From assembly GCA_025677815.1 (NCBI GenBank), contig JAIXMP010000041.1, positions 186,001-250,000 on the forward strand: 64,000 nt of DNA. Reading direction: 5' to 3'. Source of the DNA: Phascolomyces articulosus. Taxonomy: Eukaryota > Mucoromycota > Mucoromycetes > Mucorales > Lichtheimiaceae. Below, one piece after another: positions 24,810 through 34,295 of the stretch (positions within the stretch are counted from its first letter, which is position 1; every line of letters starts with the position of its first letter). The notes under the pieces were generated by a model, which saw only the letters and a list, made by a program, of their open reading frames with translations, searched no databases and was not told the origin of the DNA. The position numbers were made by a program, and so were the translations under genes.

Positions 24810-25863
24810 TTATTTACCACTTCTTGCGTATGCATTATCCTTTCCTTCCAAATATTCTTTAATATTAGGACGTGCTTCAAATGCCTTGACAAATGCATCC
24901 AAATTAGTGGGAAGTTTGCCCACCAAATTTTCTTCTCTGATCATATGATAGACTTGAAAATCAGCAAATGAAATCTATAGAAAATCGAAAATCGTCAATA
25001 AGTCTGCCATATAATCTTACTCCCATTATAGAACATAATTTATGAAAAAATTTTCTTACTTCTGATCCAAGTGCATAGGGACCTTCTTTGATACCATAAA
25101 ATCGATCCAAACGTGACACATGTTTTGGAAATTTAGATTTTAAGTAGACTTCGCGGGGGAGCTATTCCAATACAAAATGTGAATACACTTTTTTCTTATA
25201 TTGTTATATTCAATAAAGGCATAAAAATAAAGGAGGTTTCAAACATACATAATCTTCTGGCCAAACGGAGGGATCAAAATCGGCATACCTGTTTATATAA
25301 AAATGTATAATCCATTTTTCTTTTAGTATGACCAACCCAGCACCCTTTCATAATCAACTAATAGTATCCCATCATCTTTAGTAACCAATATTACCAATCA
25401 TTAGCTAAATCGCTAATCATATCAACAAAATGCTCATCTTCAAAGCTAGCACCATAATATTTTTTCAAATTTCTGGATAAGAAACGCAAGATGGGAACGG
25501 TAAGACCAAAAAGTTTACCGTCGGCTGTCTCCAAGGCTGGTAAAGCACCTGCAGTATATCCACGGTCTTTGATCCATTCATCACGATGCTTGCTCCATTC
25601 TTCCCATTCATATTGATGATATTCATGGGGAATACCTGTATCCACAAGGAAAAGCTTGACATTTTCACCACGACCAATGTAAACTATATAACACCATATT
25701 TTACAGAATGTAGGATGATAGAGTTAAGTACAACAGTTATAAGGTCGTGAGGGGATGATCATGATGATGCAAAGGATTTTTTTTTTTTTTTTTTACCTTT
25801 TGTTATCTCTTCATTAAATTTAAAATAGTAGAGCTTGAGATGGGATAAATCAGTAGAAACCAT
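24810..25863 (-). CDS. Glutathione S-transferase-like protein 1
   Basis: Soluble GST-fold enzyme expected to conjugate glutathione to electrophiles. Five exons give about 220 residues. Exon 1 is MVSTDLSHLKLYYFKFNEEI; the Tyr pair in KLYYF is where Tyr-type (sigma/pi-like) GSTs hold the catalytic residue. The next exon reads GRGENVKLFLVDTGIPHEY, then LPALETADGKLFGLTVPILRFLSR, the cis-Pro/Glu-Ser-like glutathione site region of the N-terminal domain (here TVPI). The C-terminal domain includes RLDRFYGIKEGPYALGSE and ISFADFQVYHMI and ends ...ARSGK with TAA at 24810-24812. Its exon layout and sequence match two plus-strand paralogues at 37332 and 39133. MCB/SCB-like CGCG motifs lie 92-144 bases upstream of the start. 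Specific substrates are unknown. Confidence 0.87.
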
Positions 25864-25954
25864 GGTGAATGTTCTGTAATTATTGATGCAATAAAAAATA
25901 AAAAGAAAATAATAGTCTGCTCCGGAACCGCTGTTGTTTATATAGATTTTTTTT

Positions 25955-26007
25955 ACGCGTCCCCCAATGAAACCAGATTTTTTTTCGCGTATATAACGCG
26001 CGAAAAG
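25955..26007. promoter_or_regulatory. CGCG motif cluster upstream of GST 1
   Basis: ACGCGT (25955-25960), TTCGCGT (25984-25990) and ACGCGCGAAAAG (25996-26007) fall within 53 bases in otherwise AT-rich DNA, just upstream of the GST 1 start at 25863. ACGCGT and CGCGAAA resemble the MCB and SCB elements bound by fungal MBF/SBF factors. The 12-base motif recurs exactly at 43601-43612. Function is inferred from motif form and position only. Confidence 0.4.
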
Positions 26008-28945
26008 AATACCATGATGACAAATCAAAATAATTTCAAGCAAACATAGCCTCATCTTTTAACATTTATAGAACATTATTCAAGTGTTGTTATGAATTCT
26101 TGCATGAACAAAAAACAAATATTTGGAACGGGTGTCTTTTTTTCTCACATTTCTTCTGATGTTGTGATATTGCTGCGGATTTTCTTTTTTTGTATAAATG
26201 TATTAGTTTCAGATTGAAGGCTATAATGACTTTTCTTTTCTATATAGACAGAAAAAATGATTGAAAATCCAAGCCTGCAAACGTTTTTTTTTCAATCTTT
26301 GGTCTGAGATAAACGTAAAAATATCATCAAAAAGACCGTATTGCTCTGATAGCTATATTATTATTTATTTATGCGAGTTAAAATATTACACACGCTTTTG
26401 TGACTTAACCATATCAGATTTGAGGGGCAAATTGCAAACGTCTTCTTGTTTCGTCAATAAATTCTATTGTTGTAGATCACTTTATGGATCGGTGTTGCAC
26501 ATGTGTAACCTTAACCGGATCTATTTCTCACAATAATCATAGGTTGTTTCCTAAGCTTAACTGCATACACTATGTCTCTATCTTTGCAGATATTCAGAGC
26601 TACTACTACTATTGATTCATGTACTAAATTATACTCGTAGGAAATAGCAATACACATTGTTTCTCATTTGTTATCTGATGCCAGCTATAATTATATGGCA
26701 GAAAACCAACTATAATATGTAATTATAGCATGTTTTTACTATCGTTTTTAATTTGCAATTTGAATCTAGGTATACCTATGAATTCACGTTGAAGATAAAT
26801 TTTGTAGGATTTTATAGTTTCACTTTTCCACATATTATACAAGCATGATGAATTTTTTTATTGAGAGGAAAAATTATTAGCTATTGACACCAGATACAAA
26901 GCTTTGTTGGGAAGCATATAAAGATACAGGCGTTTTTTTAAAAAAAGACCATGTGTATTTTGCATCCATCATCCGCTGGCTGACAGCGTGAACTAGAACT
27001 AGTGATGTGTCAAAAAACTCCATTGAGGAGGGAGAGAGAAAGGGGGTAAACTATATTTAAGCTGGTAAATGGAGTAATGAGTTTATATTAGTTGAGTGAT
27101 CTTCAAATAATACATCTTCGTTTTAAATGGTTTAAAAAACCATAGACTTACCAAAGCAAATTAAAAAACATAAAAGAAATGTGCAGAAAAGAAAAGACCT
27201 AATCGAAGAGAATTAAACATTAGAGTATATATATAAATATCAATATTCACACATTAACTTGATGATACACCTCTACAATACCCAACTAAGCATCATGATA
27301 ATGAAAACCATACATACCTTGAAATATGCAAAAAAAAAGGGCGAATTTAAAGACATCCCGGGTCAAAGCATGGCAAAAAATAGACCCCAGTGTAGATATT
27401 TCAGTAGGAATGACATGATACGGCAAAGGATTAAATCAACATATATTATGAAAGACGGACGATATAGCATGGTGATGAATCGATACAGCATACATGATAA
27501 AAGTTAGTTCAGGGTGACTTGATCAACAGGTATTCATGATGCAACATAACAAAGTAGAACCAAAGGCCAAAGATCATGTGATACGACAAAGAATTACCAA
27601 AGAAGGATGGCCCGACACATGGCAGTAATAAAATAATTCCATAGTATATACGATCAATGGAAACATACAACATGGTGTATAGTATGAATGACCGAAGGAA
27701 ATTGATACAAGAGAGCAACAACTTGGACAACTAATAGAGAAGATGGATAACACACAAAAAAAAGATTTGTAAGTATTATCAACTGGTAGAGGACACATTA
27801 TAAAAATAATACGATCACGAAAATAGCAATACGAACACGAAAAAAAAAGGTACCAAAAGAAATACAATAACATACTATAATATATCGCACCATGTTTGGA
27901 AGGAAATCAACAGGAAACAATGTTGCATAACCGAAAAAGATAAGTGTAATGACTGCCGCAGCAAGGAGAAACGATCAACAAAATGGTGAATCAGAGCGGA
28001 AAGGAACATCTAGACAAGGATGACCATAATGTTTTTGATGAGTTAAAAAGTATTTGAAATGACATGATTATGGATTACTCATATACAAAAGTAGAAATTT
28101 ATTATCATGAAAACCAATGACGAAAATGATTAATGTTATTTTTGGATTCAATTTAATAAAGAGATAAGGTGATGATATCATCTTGTCATAATTGTTTACA
28201 AAGAAAAATCATACATAATAATGAATCTTATCTTCCAGCCAAAATAGGATGTTTTTAAGAAAAACAAGCCATTGAACAAGATCGCGTTAATTGACGTGAT
28301 GTTACAAAATAACCATTAAATAAATTAGAATGATTAGAATGAGAAAAAGATGGATTCTTTGATGATATATATATATCATTATTGTTATATATAATACATA
28401 AATGTAGATAATAACTTAAAAATAAAGACTTTTTTATGATAGCATATCATTAATTAACAAAAATAGAAATAGAAAAATATCTTACCTAATCATGAAAACA
28501 ATGTCAAAATGGCCATTAAAAACGAAAAGGATTGTGTGCTTTATTCTTTTTTTAATTGGATACCAAATGATAGTAGCAAAGAGATAGAGGACTCGTAATA
28601 TGAAATGAACAAAATGGAATATAATTGAAGTATAGTTAATATCTCAGAAAAAGTGTCTTTCTCATGTTATTAAAAGGAAAACGCATTGGGTTTGGTGTTC
28701 AGTGTATTATATAATGAGGCTATTATAATAAAAAAAATCATAGGGTGTGTGGTGAACCATACTAATATATGATAAATTCATTCATTCATAAATAACCTGT
28801 TAAACATCATTCTATCATAAAACATGTCACAACCAATGATACACTATATTACTCTTGATTTGTTGTTCATTATTAATAATCTGGAATACTAGTATATTTT
28901 TTTTCACAGTCGTTTCTTGTAAAAGTATAAGTAAAAGCATATGAC
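26008..28945. other. Long intergenic stretch, no supported gene
   Basis: About 2.9 kb without a convincing gene. The part from about 27150 to 28110 is unusually purine-rich on the plus strand. It carries loosely repeated units such as GATACGGCAAAGGATTA (near 27418) and GATACGACAAAGAATTA (near 27581), which suggests an eroded repeat. Open frames here lack domains. Confidence 0.45.
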
Positions 28946-29990
28946 ATGTCTACTTCAAATTGAGAATAAAAAACAGCCTCGAAGAAACCTTTATCTCTCT
29001 CCATTCCTTATGATTCCCGCATTCCAACAACTTATAAAGAAGCAATTCTTATTGATGAAGATATTGATCGCATAAGAAGAAAAAGACAACAAACTTTGAA
29101 TGGGCTTTTAGCCTTAGCAAAAAAAAGAAGAAGAAATCGTGCTTATCTTGTTCATAAGCGTAAAGGGAGTGGTAGTTTTGTTGTTAGTCGTAGGGTAAAA
29201 GATCGTCGCCGTGGCTTATTTCATAAACTTCTTATAGAAGATTACTTCAATGAAGTTTGCCTACACGATGAAAAGACTTTTCAACACCGATTCCGTATGC
29301 GACGCGAAATGTTTTTACGTATTTGTGACAAGTTGAAGAACGATTTCATGTACTTTCAACAACGATCTGATGCTGCTGGTCGTTTAGGTTTTTCGACCCT
29401 CCAAAAGATTACTGCTACTATGCGAATGCTAGCATATGGTGCACCTGCTTATGTTGTCGATGATTATATAAGAATGGGCGAGTCGACTGCAAGGTTGACA
29501 TTGAAACCATTTTGTCGCGCCATTATTACGTCTTTTGGTGAGGAATTTCTCCGTTCGCCCAATGAGGATGACTTGAGGTGTTTACTTGCCATTGGAGAGC
29601 AACTGGATTCCCTGGTATGCTTGGTTCGGTGGATTGTATGCATTGGAGATGGAAGGATTGTCCCAAGGCTTGGCATGGAATGTTTATGTCAGGTAAAGAA
29701 GGTGGTGCACCAGTGATTCTGGAGGCTGTTGCTTCTCAAGAATTGTGGATCTGGCATTCGTTTTTCGGTGTACTTGGTTCAAATAATGATCTCAATGTCT
29801 TACATAAATCCCCTTTGTTTGACGATGTTATTTATGGTCATGCACCTAGTGTAAACTATAGTGTCAATGGCCATGAATACAACATGGGGTATTATTTGGT
29901 TAATGGTATTACCCTTCTTGGGCAACAATGGTCAAGGCTATACCTTATCCAACAGGAAACAAACAAAAGGTATGTTTATTTTATTTTTTA
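28946..29990 (+). pseudogene. PIF/Harbinger transposase, frameshifted and truncated
   Basis: Remnant of a DDE_4-type (PIF/Harbinger) transposase. A 5' part from about 28970 to 29600 carries the usual N-terminal region, including HDEKTFQHRFRMRREMFLRI and STLQKITATMRMLAYG. The frame then shifts near 29590-29605, and GFPGMLGSVDCMHWRWKDCP continues in another frame. This holds the first catalytic Asp (GSVD); the second is in GSNNDLNVLHKSP. A second frame change near 29905 is followed by YPSWATMVKAIPYPTGNKQK. Similarity stops at about 29975, before the expected third acidic residue. ATG 28946 is followed by an in-frame stop after five codons. With two frameshifts and a missing DDE residue, this copy cannot encode an active enzyme. 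Terminal inverted repeats were not located. Confidence 0.83.
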
Positions 29991-30274
29991 ACAAATTAAT
30001 TATCTAGTCTACGGGGGGTTGGGGGCATAAAACCACGAAACATGTACATACCCCTAAAGCATCGATCATACGAACATAGCATTTCAAAGCAAGACAATGT
30101 TGGACTGAAAAAAGAACCCAATAGAGTTTTTTTCCTTGGTCCAGAGTTTTTATTTTTGTTGTAAGATATCAACAGTGCTTTATTTTCCACAAATTTGCTT
30201 GTTTCATTCTTACGCTGCTCTTATGTTGTTTTTTTTTCTTTTGAAGCAAAACCTTTACTGATCTTTATTTTAAA

Positions 30275-31005
30275 CAACTCGAGCAACAATAAGCTGCCCC
30301 AATTTAAGTGAAGAACTAATACTTGAGGAACAAGGTATAAATATTGATATATTATTTTCGCCTAAAGAAATTTCGAAGTTACTGGAAAAAAGAGGAAAGG
30401 CTAATAATTATAATTCTTTTTTTTATAGCATCTGATGTTTGCAAGCTGATTTTAACCTGTATGAAAGGAGCACGAATCCAAAAGTGAGCTACAACTGTTG
30501 TTACTGATTTGATCTTGCAGAAGCTCTCGATAAATAGTGCGGAAACTGCTACTGCTATTGTCAAAAATGAGTATGCTAATTCATTGACCGAATTCTGGGA
30601 TTTGAATGAGTCATCTTTACGGAATCAGGGCAAGCAACAAGTGCAATCGTTCAAGGAAGCAGCAGCATCCTACATTGATTCCCGAGTTATTCAGCTTAAG
30701 TTTATCAGGGCTGAGCAGGAGGTATATATATATATAATATATATATTTGATTTATATGTTGCCAGATGATGATGTGATGTGTGTGATATAAAATGAAAGC
30801 CTCGCCGTATTTTATGTTTTATAGGTTAACTTAGAATATGAATATGAACATGAACAATGATTATTGTCTCTTGCTCAAAGTAGGAACAAGAGACGACAAT
30901 TCATCTTCATAATCATCAAGAACAGCTGCGCCATCACCACCAAAAAAAAGAAAGAAAGTATCTTCAGAAGATCTAATTGCATCACTTATTGAACAAATGT
31001 AAGTA
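30275..31005 (+). pseudogene. Decayed multi-exon gene of unknown family
   Basis: Coding-looking segments read CPNLSEELILEEQ (about 30294-30332), an intron-like gap, then SDVCKLILTCMKGARIQK, a TGA, and TTVVTDLILQKLSINSAETA in the same frame. That frame stays open to about 30720, where GTATAT could be a donor. A later piece, PSPPKKRKKVSSEDLIASLI (about 30935-31000), follows an in-frame TAA and contains a nuclear-localisation-like PPKKRKK. I do not recognise the family. Its place just after the Harbinger remnant makes an accessory transposon ORF possible, but no Myb/SANT signature is seen. It could also be an unrelated dead host gene. Confidence 0.35.
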
Positions 31006-31049
31006 ATGACCATTTATTATTTGATATACTACGGAAGTTTGGTATTGCC

Positions 31050-31176
31050 TTTAAATGCATTTAAATGTTAAACTGATGTTTTATTTACGTTTTTTACCTG
31101 TATTCAAATTTATTACCTCTATTTAAGTTTAAAGACGTATAAATGTAACAATGCTTAACATTTAAATGCATTTAAA
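31050..31176. repeat. Perfect 22-bp inverted repeat built on a palindrome
   Basis: The arm at 31050-31071 and the arm at 31155-31176 are exact reverse complements, separated by 83 bases. Each arm contains the 16-base perfect palindrome TTTAAATGCATTTAAA. A nearly complete further copy lies at 31513-31526, with shorter ATTTAAATG pieces around it. The cluster could form a hairpin or cruciform, or be part of a small TIR element. Confidence 0.75.
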
Positions 31177-31744
31177 GTATGCTCATCATGTGACAAATGT
31201 TTCCCACATTCGTCTTTTATCACTTTTCCCCTTTTCTTGGATAAGAAAGGGTTAAAGAAGAATGCAAAATATTGAGTTTTGAGCAAAGTAATATATAATA
31301 ACGATGGATTTTGGTAGCTATCAGTGTGATATGCAATATCGCGATTGTCTAAAAAAGTGTAAAGTTGTAAATAATGGTAACATGCTATGGTACCAATGGT
31401 AAATAATAGATGCAGTAGCAAATAAAACGCCACATGAAGTTGCACAACGTAACCATGATAAACTATACACTAGTATGTGAAATATGAGCACATAGTAGGG
31501 CCATTTGAATGGATTTAAATGCATTTATGTATTTAAAGGTATCTTATCATCATTTAAATGCTAATAAAGCTGGGGGGTTACCTTTATTGCCTTTGAACCC
31601 TCTAAATACAATTAAATGATTTTAATGTAAATACTACCCCCAGTAAAAATATCTTTTGTCTGTTGCATAACTGCTGCACCAAATGTTTTTCACTTTATTG
31701 ATCCTTCTCTTTTCCCCTTATTCAAGTTAAAAAAATAATAATAC
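31177..31744. other. AT-rich spacer before HET duplication B
   Basis: No gene is supported. Contains scattered ATTTAAATGC-type motifs near 31510-31620 related to the inverted repeat upstream. Confidence 0.45.
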
Positions 31745-34295
31745 AAATACCCAGTACAAGCTATTGTCTTTATACTAACTTTCACAGAAGTTTACTGGAT
31801 GCATTATGGTATGAACTCTTAAGAAGTATCAAATCTAGAGTGGTATGTTTTCTTTTGGGTGGTTTTAGAGAGTTTGGGCTTAAAATATTATTGTTTTGTG
31901 TAACTGTGATTGTGTATTGCACAAAGACGTGTAGATGGGCTTTTTCTTTCGTGTATTCTAACAATCTTTTATGTTCCTATCACATTGCTTCCCAATCGTT
32001 CGGCAGCAGTGAATCAAACATTCAATGGCATGATTAAAAGAAATCATATTATTCCAATTGATTTGATGAAAAAAAAGTAACAAGTAGTAAAAACTCCTTC
32101 TTTTCTTAATCGTCTACATAAAGCAAATAATACGCATTATTTTATTAGTTAATATGATAGGGTGCTCTTTAAAGTTTCGGCTTAGCTACTTGAAATATGT
32201 CACACAAGGTTTAGTGAGAAAAAGGTATATTGATAAAGCGTTATTTTTTTTTCTGTTCTTCTTTACGTACTAAAAGCACAACTTTTTCATTTTTCAATTT
32301 CTATTTACCATTTCCATCACTGCCTTTCATCTGACAGAAAATTCTTAAAAGAACGCGTATTTACTACCATTAAAATCCATCACCACTGTATACTCTATTG
32401 CAAATTTTCAATAGTAACCATTCGTTTCTTCTTTATCTGTGAGTAAACACCTCTCTTTTTTATTTCTATTATCTACGATTATATTGAACCTAACTCGTCA
32501 AACTTATTTACTATATAATCATAGAAATAATGTATATAACCTACGAGACGGCTCAATATTCTAGGAGTGGCAAAAACAGATCCATCATACATCTAGAACC
32601 ATTCATCAAACGTGTAAAACCACCCATAACAATCCCCAATGATTTGCCCAAACCAGACTTTATGCCTACCAAATTTGTCCGTATTTCTGACATGAAAGTA
32701 GTCGATGGATCTCAAGTGAACGAAGGTTATTGCGCATTATCGTATTCATGGAATCAATCTGGAGATATGGTACTTGATAAAACCACTGAGAAATATAAAC
32801 GAATCGATGATGCCAAACACAAGATTATTTCTTATGACAATATTTTTCCTGATATGATTATTCCTAGTTACAAAACACATCGTAATAAGAAATTTAACAA
32901 GATATATAAAGTTTTCGAGATCATGGAGTATAATAATTATTACTTTACAAAAACAGTTCAATACGTCAAATTTGAAGTCATTATTCAGCAAATATGTCAA
33001 CAATTCAACATCAAATATATATGGTATGATCAATTATGCATCAATCAAGACAATAAAGAAGAAAAACAGCGTGAAATACGCAACATGCATCAAATATACG
33101 AATATGCTTATTGCACCGTTGCACTTGTACCTGATTACTCTCATGAAAAAAATACGAATGAAAGCGAACAACAGTATTTCAAACGTTTATGGACTTTAGA
33201 AGAGGCAATAAAGTCAAAAAGACTAGTATTTGTCGGAAGAAATAAACATGCATACGGAAATTATCTGTTTGGTAATATAAATCTTTTAACAAAATCATCT
33301 TCTGAACTGAACATTTCGCAGATTCTATTCCATGCAAATCAACGAACAAGCACCAATGATCACGATCGTGTTTTTGCACTCATTCAACTTCTCCCAGAAT
33401 TTATCGGCAAAATCAAAATCGACTAGGATCAGCCATTTGAAGACTTGATGATTCAATTTTATGGTCTTTTAGCAAAAAAAGACATCAGCATTTTGTTTTT
33501 TGGAAAGAAACGTTTTTATGAATCAACAATCAAAAAGTACAAGTTTTTGCCATCATGGACCGGTGTTAATGGTGAACACCGTTCAGATGATATAACGACC
33601 ACCTCATTTCAAAATTACGATATATTTGGAAAGACCATGTATGTTACAACTACCTATGTTACAAACAACCGATCCATCGATGATGATAATTTAACTATAC
33701 GAGAAGAAGATCTACCACCAATTCCTGACGATATCGCTTATGGTCGTGATAAACGAAATTATCGTTTGTGCATATTTGTTCAACTATCTGAAACAAATGA
33801 AATGAATAGAATTCGATTGCCTTGTAACGTTTATCACTATTTGAAGTATGGTGGAAAATTATTTTTCGATGAAATCTCTGAAAGGCTTCTACGGTTATCA
33901 AGATTTATGGAGATAAAAAAGGAAAACTTGTACTGGTGTAACGTAAAAAGTAATGATTATCGAATGGCTAGACATATTGGTTTAAATAATTTAACAGACA
34001 GTTTGGATGACCCTTCAGCAAAATATGTCATTCTCTCTGAAATTTCATTAAAACTGAACCGTTTGGACTACTGGTACTACCCAGTCATAAAAAAAAAGAA
34101 AGGAGAAGAATATTATGAAGCTATTGGATGTTGTTGCATATATAATAATGAATGTTTTTTCTCTGACTGTAATTTACCCAAAGAAACATTTTTGATTCAA
34201 TAAAAATGAATGATTGATATAAATAATTTACGTAGACTTATGTTCATTTTTAAAATGTCACAACTCAAAATACAGCAAAAAATATACTTTTATTA
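31745..34295 (+). repeat. Segmental duplication, copy B (HET gene plus flanks)
   Basis: Partner of 9149-11607. Homology begins near AAATACCCAGTACAAGC and runs through the 5' flank, the 5'-UTR intron, the HET reading frame and about 90 bases of 3' flank. Copy B has extra coding sequence near its start and around 32840-32945, so insertions or deletions have accumulated as well as substitutions. Confidence 0.85.
32530..34203 (+). pseudogene. HET-domain protein B, interrupted by one in-frame TAG
   Basis: Paralogue of the HET gene at 9905. The ATG at 32530 opens 298 codons ending at TAG 33424-33426; the same frame then continues without any other stop to TAA 34201-34203. In copy A the aligned codon is TAT (Tyr273), so one base change explains the break. 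The part before the stop keeps the HET signatures CALSYSW, YIWYDQLCINQD and RLWTLEEAIKSKRLVFVG, as well as the STNDHDRVFALI block. The part after it matches the C-terminal half of copy A. The result could be a dead gene, a truncated HET-only protein, or a readthrough product. The 5' flank and a UTR intron (32439-32524) are conserved. TAG is also the ordinary stop of other genes here, so codon reassignment is unlikely. Confidence 0.85.

Noticed and set aside
29996..30190. Minus-strand 64-codon frame
   Set aside because: No domain; it lies between two pseudogenes and seems to be chance.
33424..33426. Stop-codon reassignment (TAG read as an amino acid)
   Set aside because: TAG ends other well-supported genes here, such as the CoA-transferase and EMI1.
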